From the NCBI RefSeq assembly GCF_020866845.1, contig NZ_CP086594.1, positions 2,514,501 to 2,578,500 on the forward strand: a DNA stretch of 64,000 nucleotides, given 5' to 3'. Positions 8,919 through 17,027 of the stretch are shown here, in pieces. The position numbers and the translations under genes are program-made. Source of the stretch: Sphingomonas radiodurans. GTDB lineage: Bacteria > Pseudomonadota > Alphaproteobacteria > Sphingomonadales > Sphingomonadaceae. Under the pieces are notes generated by a model, which worked only from the letters and a program-made list of their open reading frames with translations, did not search any database and was not told the origin of the DNA. Positions within the stretch are counted from its first letter, which is position 1. Every line of letters starts with the position of its first letter.

Positions 8919-10523
8919 TCATATGTTGATCGTCTTGGGCTTGGTGCGGCGCAACCACTGCACCGTCAGCATGCGGGTGAACAGCACGGCGGTGAACACG
9001 CTGGTGGCGATGCCGATCAGCAGGACGACCGCGAAGCCCTTCACTGGCCCCGATCCGAGCAGGAACATGATGATGCCCGAGATGGCATGCGTCATGTTCG
9101 CCTCGAAGATCGTGCGGCTGGCTTCGGAATAGCCCAGCTCGATCGATTGCGACACCGATCGGCCGCGCCGGCGCTCTTCGCGGATGCGCTCGTTGATCAG
9201 CACGTTGGCGTCAACCGCGGTGCCAATCGTCAGCACGAAGCCGGCGATTCCGGGCAGCGTGAGCGTCCCGCCGATCAGCGCGAGCACGCCTACGATGACG
9301 AACACGTTGATGACGACCGCCAGGTTCGCATAGACGCCGAAGCGGCCGTATGTGACGAGCATGAACGCAACCACGAGCGCCACCGCCACCGCGGAGGCGA
9401 GGATGCCGGCGCGGATCGATTCGGCGCCAAGATCAGGCCCGACGGTCGATTCCTCGATCACCTTCAACGCCACCGGCAACTTGCCCGAGCGCAGCGCGAT
9501 CGCCAGCGCATTGGCGCTTTCGACGGTGAAGCTACCCGAGATCTGCGCGCGGCCGCCGAGGATCGGCTCGTTGATGTTCGGCGCCGAGATCACCTGATTG
9601 TCGAGGATGATCGCGAACGGCTTGTTGACGTTCTCGCGCGTCACCTGCGCGAACTTGCGCCCGCCTTGGCTGTCGAACGTGATCGCGACCTGTGGCTCGT
9701 TGGTCTGCTGGCTGAATTCCTGCCGCGCGTCGGTCAGCTGATCGCCCGACAGGATCACCGAGCGCTTTACCGCGATCAGCGGGATGCCCGCGGGATTGGT
9801 CGGATAAGCGAGCACCTGGCTGCCCACCGGCGCCTGCTTGGATGCGAGCTGCTGCGCCGTCGCGGTCTCGTCGACCAGCTTGAATTCGAGCTTGGCGGTC
9901 TTGCCGAGCAGATCCTTCAGCGCCTGCGGATTGTCGAGCCCGGGCACCTGCACGACGATGCGGTTGCTGCCCTGGCGGATGATCGTCGGCTCGCGCGTGC
10001 CGAGCTCGTCGATGCGGCGGCGGACGACTTCGGTCGCATCGCCCATCGCGGTGTCGATCGCTTGTGTCAGCCCGGCCTGAGTCGGCGTCAGGACCATGCG
10101 GCTGCCATCGACGACCTGGATATCCCATTCGCGCTGGCCGGTCATGCCGACGCCAGTGCCCGCGATCGTCGTCAGCCGCTCGCGTGCGGCGTCCACCTGG
10201 GTGGGATCGCGCAGCAGGAACGAGAGGCGGTTGTCGCGCGTCGAAATGTCGCCGATCTCGATCCGCGGATCCTGTCGCCGCATCTCGGTCTGCACCTGTT
10301 CGCGCATCGCCTCGATCCGGCCCGTCGCGACGTCGTTCACGTCCGCTTCGAGCAGCAGGTAGCTGCCGCCGGCGAGATCGAGCCCGAGGTTGACGCGTGG
10401 GTGCGGGAAGGCGCCCCAGCTATCGGTGATCCGCTGCGGCAACAGGCTGGGAATCGCCAGCGCGCAGAGCACGGCGATTACCAGCCAGATCGAAATGACC
10501 TTCCAGCGCGGGAAATCCAGCAT
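8919..10523 (-). CDS. secD: Protein translocase subunit SecD
   Basis: A 534-residue protein with one N-terminal helix (residues 8-28), the signature '[16 protein letters not shown]', a large periplasmic P1 domain, then a five-helix bundle with conserved '[17 protein letters not shown]' carrying the Asp of the proton path. It forms a complex with SecF to power late steps of protein export. The start follows yajC by 12 bases. Length is normal for alphaproteobacterial SecD. Confidence 0.97.
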   Translation of the reverse strand: MLDFPRWKVISIWLVIAVLCALAIPSLLPQRITDSWGAFPHPRVNLGLDLAGGSYLLLEADVNDVATGRIEAMREQVQTEMRRQDPRIEIGDISTRDNRLSFLLRDPTQVDAARERLTTIAGTGVGMTGQREWDIQVVDGSRMVLTPTQAGLTQAIDTAMGDATEVVRRRIDELGTREPTIIRQGSNRIVVQVPGLDNPQALKDLLGKTAKLEFKLVDETATAQQLASKQAPVGSQVLAYPTNPAGIPLIAVKRSVILSGDQLTDARQEFSQQTNEPQVAITFDSQGGRKFAQVTRENVNKPFAIILDNQVISAPNINEPILGGRAQISGSFTVESANALAIALRSGKLPVALKVIEESTVGPDLGAESIRAGILASAVAVALVVAFMLVTYGRFGVYANLAVVINVFVIVGVLALIGGTLTLPGIAGFVLTIGTAVDANVLINERIREERRRGRSVSQSIELGYSEASRTIFEANMTHAISGIIMFLLGSGPVKGFAVVLLIGIATSVFTAVLFTRMLTVQWLRRTKPKTINI

Positions 10524-10535
10524 GTCGGGCCCGGC

Positions 10536-10874
10536 TCAGTCGTTGGCTGGCTTGGAGCCGAGCGGCGTCACTTCGGCGAGCGTCGCCTTGACGATCTTGA
10601 CGCGCGTGTTGGGCGCGATCTCGACTTCGACGAACTGCTCCTCGACCTTCGTCACCTTGCCGATCAACCCGCCGGCGGTGACGACGCTGTCGCCCTTCTT
10701 CACCGCGGCGACCGCATTCTGCAGCATCTTCATGCGGCGCTGCTGCGGGCGGATCATCAGGAAGTAAAACACGATGAAGACCAGGACGAGCGGGGCCAGG
10801 CTGAGGAAGCTGGCAAGGCCGCCCTGCGCGCCGGCGCCGGTCGCCGTCTGGGCGTAAGCTGGGGAAATGAACAT
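10536..10874 (-). CDS. yajC: Preprotein translocase subunit YajC
   Basis: A 112-residue single-pass protein. After a short N-terminus, the membrane helix ([19 protein letters not shown]) is followed by the YajC hallmark RPQQRR, and then by the basic small domain with '[17 protein letters not shown]'. It associates with SecDF. The ATG at 10874 (MFISPAYAQ) was chosen because it gives the usual N-terminus; a longer upstream start adds 16 unsupported residues. It is the first gene of the operon. Confidence 0.95.
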   Translation of the reverse strand: MFISPAYAQTATGAGAQGGLASFLSLAPLVLVFIVFYFLMIRPQQRRMKMLQNAVAAVKKGDSVVTAGGLIGKVTKVEEQFVEVEIAPNTRVKIVKATLAEVTPLGSKPAND

Positions 10875-11040
10875 GCCGTCCTTGCGTGCACATGGGGCGC
10901 GGGGCCCGCAATCGAGCCCCACGTGAAGCGTGCGCCGCTATCATCGCTACGCCCTTGGCGCAACTCGCGCGCGCGGCTACCCCACGGCCCGACGCCGCCC
11001 GCGACGGGCGCAGGTCAGTTAGGCAATTGGGGAGAGAGCG

Positions 11041-11346
11041 ATGACGATCCTGGTAATGGGCACGATCAAGCTGGGCGAAGGCGAGGGCGCAAAGGCCGCC
11101 ACGCTGCTCGCCGAACACGCCGCCACGGTGAAGACCGAAGAGGGTTGCGAGGAATATAGCTTCGCCTTCGACGCCGCCGATCCCGATCTGATCCGAATCG
11201 CCGAACGTTGGGCGAGCCCCGAGGCGCTCGGCGCACACGGCCAGGCCGATCACCAGAAGGCGTTCGGCCGCGCGCTGCGCGCGCATTCGCCCAGCGCGAT
11301 GTCGGTCGAGGCGTGGGATGGGCAGCATTGGCGCAAGCTGATCTGA
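11041..11346 (+). CDS. Antibiotic-biosynthesis-monooxygenase (ABM) fold protein
   Basis: A 101-residue dimeric alpha+beta barrel protein. '[14 protein letters not shown]', '[15 protein letters not shown]' and '[15 protein letters not shown]' match the ABM/YgiN quinol-monooxygenase family. The start has 'GGGGAGAG' upstream. The natural substrate cannot be read from sequence; YgiN-like members act on quinols without a cofactor. It is monocistronic, ahead of a tRNA gene. Confidence 0.85.
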   Translation: MTILVMGTIKLGEGEGAKAATLLAEHAATVKTEEGCEEYSFAFDAADPDLIRIAERWASPEALGAHGQADHQKAFGRALRAHSPSAMSVEAWDGQHWRKLI

Positions 11347-11392
11347 GATGCTTGCATCTGGGGCGCGCGCCGCGTAGGCCGCGCCCCTCGGT

Positions 11393-11469
11393 CGGGGCGT
11401 AGCGCAGCCTGGTAGCGCATCACACTGGGGGTGTGGGGGTCGCAGGTTCGAATCCTGTCGCCCCGACCA
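11393..11469 (+). tRNA. tRNA-Pro (GGG anticodon)
   Basis: A 77-base cloverleaf. The acceptor stem CGGGGCG pairs with CGCCCCG, the anticodon loop CTGGGGG has GGG at 11427-11429, the T-arm contains GGTTCGAATCC, and CCA is encoded at the 3' end. I checked for a second copy of its 3' end as an integration mark and found none in this window. Confidence 0.95.
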
Positions 11470-11684
11470 AGTTTCTAGCAAATACAATATGCACGGTGGG
11501 TCTCGCGCCACTCCACGATGATCGGCTCGTCGCTGAACCTCGCCTTCGTCACCACCGTCTCATCGCGAAGGCGGACTCCAGATGAAAATGGCGGAGTCTC
11601 ATCGGGACGTCAGCGGCCGGCGATTTTCGCCGAAAACAACCTACCAGTCTTGGGCCGGAAGCTTAATCTGCGCGACGGGAGGGA
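11470..11684. other. Intergenic stretch without a recognisable gene
   Basis: A lower-GC stretch between tRNA-Pro and the stop of the minus-strand galactose dehydrogenase. It contains a 6-bp inverted repeat (GACTCC/GGAGTC, ~11575-11600) and a small hairpin (GGCGA-TTT-TCGCC) that could help end minus-strand transcription. I see no credible coding region. Confidence 0.5.
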
Positions 11685-12605
11685 CTACCAGCTGAACGGT
11701 TCGACTTTGTTCCGCGTCGCGCGCGCCAACGCATCGAGGGTCAGGCGCAGCGGCGCATCATCCACGTCGCTTCCGCCGGCCTCGATCAACTCCGCGAAAC
11801 GGCGATAAAGTCTCGGATACTCCGCGTTAACGCCGGTCTCCGACTTGCCATCCACAACCAGCACCTTCCCGCCGTCACGCAACGACAAGGACCCCGCATC
11901 GGTTTCGACGTCGATCGTCCACGTCTGCTCACCAAGCTGGAGGAAGTCGAAGGTTGCTACGATCGGCACCGCGCCCGATCGCATCTCCAGCCTTGCGGCA
12001 AGCGGTGACTGGCGGCCTTCGGGCACCTCGATAGATGCAGCGGTCAGGTCTACCCGCTCGGGCAGGATCGCGGTGAGGATCGACAGCGCGTTGATGCCCG
12101 GATCGAATACGCCAAAGCCACCTTCCGCCAGGATCCAGTCCTGCCCCGGATGCCAGTGCCGGATGTTCTCGCGCCATTCGATCGTCACGCGTTCGATGCG
12201 CTTGTCCGCCAGCCAGGCACGTGCCGGCGCGACGCCCGCGGCCTCGCGCGAATGCCAGGCGGCGAAGAATGTCCGCGTCCCGGCGACGCTGCGCATTGCC
12301 TCGACCTCGGCCAGCGAAGTTGCCGGCGGCTTCTCGATCATGACGTGCAGCCCCGCCTCGAATGCCGCCAGCACGATCGGCGCGCGCATCGCTGGCGGTG
12401 TGCAGATCGATACCGCGTCGATCGACCGGCCGTCGGCGAGCAGCGCGCCTAGCGAGGCGTAGTTCGGCACGCCATCGACCGACGCATGCGGATCGACCGT
12501 CGCGACCAGGTGGAACGCCGGATCGGCAGCGATCGCCGGAAGATGCCGGTCGCGCGCGATCTTGCCCACGCCAATCACGGCCAACGCGTGCGGCGTCGCC
12601 ATCAT
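11685..12605 (-). CDS. D-galactose 1-dehydrogenase, Gfo/Idh/MocA family
   Basis: A 306-residue NAD(P)-dependent oxidoreductase. The Rossmann motif is at the N-terminus ('AVIGVGKIARDRHLPAI'), the catalytic EKP motif lies in 'HVMIEKPPATS' (~residues 90-100), and the C-terminal alpha/beta dimer domain follows. The sequence is typical of proteobacterial galactose/arabinose 1-dehydrogenases that oxidise the sugar to its lactone. Divergent neighbours encode a lactonase, DgoK and DgoA, the later steps of oxidative galactose breakdown, so D-galactose is the likely substrate. AGGAG precedes the start. Confidence 0.82.
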   Translation of the reverse strand: MMATPHALAVIGVGKIARDRHLPAIAADPAFHLVATVDPHASVDGVPNYASLGALLADGRSIDAVSICTPPAMRAPIVLAAFEAGLHVMIEKPPATSLAEVEAMRSVAGTRTFFAAWHSREAAGVAPARAWLADKRIERVTIEWRENIRHWHPGQDWILAEGGFGVFDPGINALSILTAILPERVDLTAASIEVPEGRQSPLAARLEMRSGAVPIVATFDFLQLGEQTWTIDVETDAGSLSLRDGGKVLVVDGKSETGVNAEYPRLYRRFAELIEAGGSDVDDAPLRLTLDALARATRNKVEPFSW

Positions 12606-12622
12606 CCAATCTCCTGATCGTC

Positions 12623-12637
12623 ATTTGTCATACAAAT
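12623..12637. promoter_or_regulatory. Candidate GntR-type operator between divergent galactose genes
   Basis: A perfect inverted repeat, ATTTGT-CAT-ACAAAT, lies 18 bases upstream of the galactose dehydrogenase start, in the 146-bp divergent spacer shared with the lactonase-dgoK-dgoA operon. The TTGTnnnACAA form resembles FadR-subfamily GntR operators. No GntR gene is in the window. Confidence 0.5.
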
Positions 12638-12751
12638 AGCTTCCTAGGTTGTCGGCGCGCGGCTATCAATTCCGAGCACCTGCGATCGGTAATCCTCGCG
12701 GTGAGACGGATGATACCATCGCCGACAATGGCGTGCCGGGAGACATCACTG

Positions 12752-13597
12752 ATGCGCATGGTCTCCGGCGGCGTCCGATCGATCCTTGGTGAAGGCCCGT
12801 TGTGGTCTGCGCCCGATAATGCGGTTTTCTGGGTCGATATCCTCGGCAAGCGGCTCAACCGTCTGTCTTTGGAAGATGATACGGTGGCGGGGTGGGACAT
12901 GCCCGAAGCGATCGGCTGGGTGATCGAGCGTGAGCGCGGTGGCCTCATTGCCGGCTTCGCGAGCGGTTTCGCCGAACTCGACCTCGATCCGCTCGCTATT
13001 CGGCCAATCGTCGATCCCGAGATCGGCGTTGTGGAAAATCGAATGAACGATGCGAAGGCGGATTGCTTCGGGCGTATTTGGGCAGGAACGATGCCGTTCA
13101 GCTGCTCTGGCGAAACCGGCGCCTTCTACCGCCTCGATCCAGACCGCAGCTGCACACGCGTCGATGCGCCGTACACCATCCCCAACGGCCCGGCGATCGC
13201 CCCGGATGGCGCGACGATGTTCCACACCGATACCGCGCTGCGCACGATCTTCCGGATAGCTATCCGCGACGACGGCGGGCTCGGCGCTCGAACGCCGCAC
13301 ATCGTGTTCGAGGCCGGCTGGGGCAGCCCCGACGGCATGACGCTCGATGCCAACGGCCATCTGTGGGTCGCGCACTGGGGCGCGGGGCGGGTAAGCCGGT
13401 TCGATCCTGCAGGTTCGCTGGAACGATCGATCGCGCTGCCGGCATCGCAGATCACCAGCATGACCTTCGCCGGGCCGGATCTCGACCGCATGTTCGTCAC
13501 CTCCGCCGCAGATGGCGTCGACGAGCAACACGGTGGCGCGCTGTTCGAGGTGGATCCGGGATGCCGCGGGCTGCCCACGCACAAGTTCGGCGGCTAA
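12752..13597 (+). CDS. SMP-30/gluconolactonase family sugar lactonase
   Basis: A 281-residue six-bladed beta-propeller of the SMP-30/LRE family. It has the metal-site Glu near the start ('ILGEGPLWS'), the conserved 'NRMNDAKADCFGRIWAGTM', the 'IPNGPAIAPDG' blade with the ligand Asn, and 'SPDGMTLDANGHLWVAHW' with the catalytic Asp. It should hydrolyse galactono-lactone to galactonate. There is no signal peptide, so it is cytosolic, unlike the exported paralogue at 61336. The ATG at 12752 has GGGAG 9 bases upstream; an in-frame ATG at 12728 is less well placed. Confidence 0.88.
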   Translation: MRMVSGGVRSILGEGPLWSAPDNAVFWVDILGKRLNRLSLEDDTVAGWDMPEAIGWVIERERGGLIAGFASGFAELDLDPLAIRPIVDPEIGVVENRMNDAKADCFGRIWAGTMPFSCSGETGAFYRLDPDRSCTRVDAPYTIPNGPAIAPDGATMFHTDTALRTIFRIAIRDDGGLGARTPHIVFEAGWGSPDGMTLDANGHLWVAHWGAGRVSRFDPAGSLERSIALPASQITSMTFAGPDLDRMFVTSAADGVDEQHGGALFEVDPGCRGLPTHKFGG

Positions 13598-14473
13598 ATG
13601 ACGAGCGACCCGTTCATCGCGGTCGATTGGGGCACCACCAATCGCCGCGCGTTCGTGATCGACCGTGGTCGCGTACTGCGAATCGAACGCGACGCACAGG
13701 GCGCAGCGACACTGACAGCCGACGACTATCCCGCGGCGGTAGCAGAATTGCGCGAGCGGCTGGGCGATCTGCCGATGTTGCTCGCGGGCATGGTCGGATC
13801 GACGATCGGCTGGCGCGACGTGCCCTATGTCGCGGCGCCCGCCGGCCTCGATCAGCTCGCCGCCGCGCTGCACCGCATCGATGATCGGACCGCGATCGTT
13901 CCTGGCCTCTGCGATCGTAGCGATGGCCGCGCGGACGTCATGCGCGGTGAAGAGGTCCAGTTGCTCGGCGCGGTCGCGGCCGAACTGGTGCCCCGCAATG
14001 CGCTGCTTTGTCAGCCGGGAACGCATTGCAAATGGGCGACGGTAGAGAATTCGCGGATCACGCGCTTCACCACCGCGATGACGGGCGAGCTGTTCGCATT
14101 GCTGCGCGGCGGCGGACTCTTGGCGCGGCAATTGGGTGGCGACGTGGTGGATGGCCCGGCATTCCACGACGGCTTGGCCGAGGGGGCAAAGCGCGATCTT
14201 GCCGCCAGCCTCTTCGGCATCCGTGTCAGCGGCGTACTCGGGCTGCGCGACGATCGCGACGCTGCCTCGTTCGCGAGCGGCCTGCTGATCGGCGCCGATG
14301 TGGCGGCCCGCCTCGGCGAAACCGACGCTAGCGAAGCCCATATCCTGGCTGATCCCGGTCTGGGAGCATTGTACGCCGCAGCCGTGTCCGCGCTGGGCGG
14401 CAGGCCGGCGATGATCGACAGCCAGCCCGCGTTCGTCGCTGGCATTACACGGCTTCGGGAGCTTGCCGCGTGA
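13598..14473 (+). CDS. dgoK: 2-dehydro-3-deoxygalactonokinase
   Basis: A 291-residue sugar-acid kinase of the DgoK family. The phosphate-binding N-terminus 'FIAVDWGTTNRRAFVID', 'LLAGMVGSTIGWRDVPYVAAPA', 'MRGEEVQLLGA' and 'LCQPGTHCKWATVE' are all family signatures. It phosphorylates 2-keto-3-deoxygalactonate. The ATG directly follows the lactonase stop codon, and its own stop overlaps the aldolase start by 4 bases, so the three genes form one tightly coupled operon. Confidence 0.93.
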   Translation: MTSDPFIAVDWGTTNRRAFVIDRGRVLRIERDAQGAATLTADDYPAAVAELRERLGDLPMLLAGMVGSTIGWRDVPYVAAPAGLDQLAAALHRIDDRTAIVPGLCDRSDGRADVMRGEEVQLLGAVAAELVPRNALLCQPGTHCKWATVENSRITRFTTAMTGELFALLRGGGLLARQLGGDVVDGPAFHDGLAEGAKRDLAASLFGIRVSGVLGLRDDRDAASFASGLLIGADVAARLGETDASEAHILADPGLGALYAAAVSALGGRPAMIDSQPAFVAGITRLRELAA

Positions 14474-15114
14474 CTCATCTGGCCACCTTCGACACCGCGT
14501 TCGCGCAACTGCCGCTGATCGCGATCCTGCGCGGCGTTCGCCCGCCCGACGTGGAGGCGATCGGTGACGCGCTGGTGATGGCCGGCTTCACGATCATCGA
14601 GGTGCCGCTCAACTCCCCCGATCCGCTCGACAGCATCGCCCGGCTGTCCGGCAGACTGGCAGGCCGCGCCGTGATCGGTGCGGGAACGGTGGTGCGCGTT
14701 GAGGATGTGGCCGAGGTCGAGGCGGCGGGCGGCACGCTGATCATCTCGCCCAATACGAACGTGCGTGTCATTGCCGAGGCCGCCGCCCGCGGGTTGGTGT
14801 CGCTGCCGGGCATCGCCACGCCGAGCGAGGCCTTTGCCGCGCTGGAGGCAGGCGCCGCCGCGCTGAAACTGTTCCCGGCCGAGGCGGCGACGCCGCAGGG
14901 ACTGAAGGCACTGCGCGCCGTCCTGCCGAAGGCGACGCGTGTCCTGCCGGTCGGCGGCATCACACCCGCAACGATAGCGCCATGGATCGCCGCCGGCGCG
15001 GCGGGGTTCGGGCTCGGTTCGGCGCTGTATGCAGCAGGAATGACGGCAGCGGACGTCGGCCAGCGGGCGGTGGAGTTCACGCGAGCGCTAGGGACGGCGC
15101 AAGCGGCGGGATAG
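14470..15114 (+). CDS. dgoA: 2-dehydro-3-deoxy-6-phosphogalactonate aldolase
   Basis: A 214-residue class I aldolase of the KDPG/KDPGal family. It has catalytic Glu44 in 'EVPLNSP', the Schiff-base Lys133 in 'ALKLFPAE', and the phosphate-binding 'LPVGGI' loop. The 'VPLNSP' form is typical of KDPGal rather than KDPG aldolases. It cleaves the phosphorylated acid to pyruvate and glyceraldehyde 3-phosphate. The start is GTG, overlapping the dgoK stop (GTGA). No galactonate dehydratase lies in this operon. Confidence 0.92.
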   Translation: MTHLATFDTAFAQLPLIAILRGVRPPDVEAIGDALVMAGFTIIEVPLNSPDPLDSIARLSGRLAGRAVIGAGTVVRVEDVAEVEAAGGTLIISPNTNVRVIAEAAARGLVSLPGIATPSEAFAALEAGAAALKLFPAEAATPQGLKALRAVLPKATRVLPVGGITPATIAPWIAAGAAGFGLGSALYAAGMTAADVGQRAVEFTRALGTAQAAG

Positions 15115-15122
15115 CGCCGAGC

Positions 15123-17027
15123 CTAGCGGCGTAGCGCCGCGTCGCCCCAGGTGGCCGGCTGCGCCATCGCGCCATCAGCCCCGCTAGCGCGCACGACGAG
15201 CTCGATGATCGCCACTCCTGCCACCGTCGCGGAAAGCGGCTCGGCCGGAGCGCCGAACGTCTTCGGCTGCGAGCGGGCTAGCAGCTTCCCGTCGCCCCAG
15301 ACCTCGAACGTCACCGGCCCGCCGCGTCGCCGACCCGAATCGTTGACGCCCACCTGCGAGGTAAAGCGCGTGAAGCCGGCGTTGCGAACCTCCAGCCTGC
15401 TATTGGCGAGTATCCCGATGCCGGTGTTGAACGCCGCTCCCGCGACGCGCAGCAATTTGCCGCCCGGTGCCCGATCAGCCTCCGCGCCACCCCAGCCGCC
15501 ATATTGCGGGTGATCTCCGGCACCCCGCGTGCCGGTCCATGGCGTGATCGAATGATGGATGGCCGGCTCAGGCATCGGCTCCACGACCCCATCGACGGCG
15601 GGGTTCACGCGACCGGTCTGCTCCGAGAGATACAGCCCGTCCGCGAGCCGACGCGTCCCCGTCGCGACGAAGGCCTGCGTCGCATGCGGCGCCAGGTCGA
15701 TGGTCAGTTCCTTGCGAAAGCGGCTCGCCTTCTTGGTCCAAAGATCGATGAGCTGGACGTCCGCGCCCGGGAGCAGCTTCAGGTGTTCGGCGGTCAGCAC
15801 CGCCTGCACGGCGCGCGCGGTGCGGTTCAGTACCGCCAGTGCCTTGCTGCCGTCGGCCAGCGTCTTGACGAAGATCTGGACCTGATCTGAGTCATACGCG
15901 AGCACCGCCTGATTGCCGGCCGCGTCCTGGTTGATCGCCGTCAGCGCGGCATTGCCGAAGATCGACAGCAGATCGGGGGTCAGCTTGCGCAAGTCATAAC
16001 CGATGATCAGCGGCGCGTTCAGCATCGCCCATAATGTGAAATGCGAACGCGCTTCGACGAGATGATCACGGTCGAAGTCCCCAGTCCCGACGAACAGCAT
16101 GTCCGGGTCGTTCCATGAGCCGGGATGAGCGTAGAGCGCACGGTGCGTGACCGTATCGAGATTGGTCAGCATCCGGTCCCAGCTCGGCTGGATGTCGTCG
16201 CTCGTCCGCGACATGTTGCCGACATTCTTGCCCCAGGCGCGCACGTCCCCCGCACCCCATAGGCATAGCGAATAGACATAGGGGCGGCCGGCAGTGTGCC
16301 GGACGAGCGCGGCACTGACCTCTTCATATAGCGCGCGGACGCCGGCGATGTCCGAACCGCCGAGCGATTGCATGTCCACGAGCGGCGGCAACGCGCGATA
16401 CATTCCAGCGCGAACGCGCGGCGCATCGGCGGGCAGGCCGCGAATGCCGCATCCGTCGACCTTGATGAAGTCGAAGCCCCATTCGGCGAAGTACAGCCGG
16501 ATGTCCGCGTCGACATGGCCGTACAGCCCCACCTCGCGCTCGGCCACGCTGCCCTCGGGCTGGTTCTTGAAATCGGGTGTGTAGATCTGCCCGCAGCTGT
16601 TGCGGCCGATGTCCGAATAGATGCCCGCCTTCAGCCCCATGGCGTGAAGTCGATCGGTCAGTGGTCGGAAGCTCGGGTTTGCGCCGGTCGCGGCAGAGGG
16701 GAAACGATCGGTTCGGATCAGCAGGCGATTGTCGCTGGTGCGGCGCTTCAGCCACCAGCCATCGTCGATGTTGACGTAGCGATAGCCAAGCCGGGACAGG
16801 CCGGTGTCCACCAGCGCCTGCGCCGAGGCGAGCACCGCGGCCTCGTCCACGTCGCTGTTGAACGCATTCCACGAATTCCAGCCCATCGGCGGCACCGGCG
16901 CATGGCCCGCCTCATTGGCGCTCCACTTGGCCGTGGGCGCGAGTGGATCGGCACCGGCGAGCGTCGGCGCGTCAAGCGCACACGTCAGCAGGAAAAGGCG
17001 AAGTGAACTCATCCGAAGCGACGTCAT
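15123..17027 (-). CDS. GH27 alpha-galactosidase with C-terminal NPCBM domain
   Basis: A 634-residue secreted enzyme. After a signal peptide, the GH27 barrel starts with 'PPMGWNSWNAF' (residue ~46). The nucleophile is Asp191 in 'FIKVDGC' and the acid/base is Asp278 in 'SRTSDDI'. A beta-sandwich follows, then an NPCBM-type carbohydrate-binding module (~500-634, 'TGIGILANSRLEV', 'SQVGVND'). It removes alpha-1,6-galactose from galactomannan, galactan or oligosaccharides. Its ATG overlaps the stop of the esterase gene by 4 bases. It converges with dgoA 8 bases away, so the enzyme that releases galactose sits beside the genes that degrade it. Confidence 0.93.
   Translation of the reverse strand: MTSLRMSSLRLFLLTCALDAPTLAGADPLAPTAKWSANEAGHAPVPPMGWNSWNAFNSDVDEAAVLASAQALVDTGLSRLGYRYVNIDDGWWLKRRTSDNRLLIRTDRFPSAATGANPSFRPLTDRLHAMGLKAGIYSDIGRNSCGQIYTPDFKNQPEGSVAEREVGLYGHVDADIRLYFAEWGFDFIKVDGCGIRGLPADAPRVRAGMYRALPPLVDMQSLGGSDIAGVRALYEEVSAALVRHTAGRPYVYSLCLWGAGDVRAWGKNVGNMSRTSDDIQPSWDRMLTNLDTVTHRALYAHPGSWNDPDMLFVGTGDFDRDHLVEARSHFTLWAMLNAPLIIGYDLRKLTPDLLSIFGNAALTAINQDAAGNQAVLAYDSDQVQIFVKTLADGSKALAVLNRTARAVQAVLTAEHLKLLPGADVQLIDLWTKKASRFRKELTIDLAPHATQAFVATGTRRLADGLYLSEQTGRVNPAVDGVVEPMPEPAIHHSITPWTGTRGAGDHPQYGGWGGAEADRAPGGKLLRVAGAAFNTGIGILANSRLEVRNAGFTRFTSQVGVNDSGRRRGGPVTFEVWGDGKLLARSQPKTFGAPAEPLSATVAGVAIIELVVRASGADGAMAQPATWGDAALRR

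Noticed and set aside
11360..11387. Hairpin GGGGCGCG/CGCGCCCC after the ABM gene as a terminator
   Set aside because: It has no T-tract and directly abuts the tRNA leader, so it could equally be chance pairing in GC-rich DNA.
11393..11469. tRNA-Pro as the integration site of a carbohydrate island
   Set aside because: No integrase gene and no convincing repeat of the tRNA 3' end were seen; the one 10-base match inside the GH67 gene (~53804) is best taken as chance.
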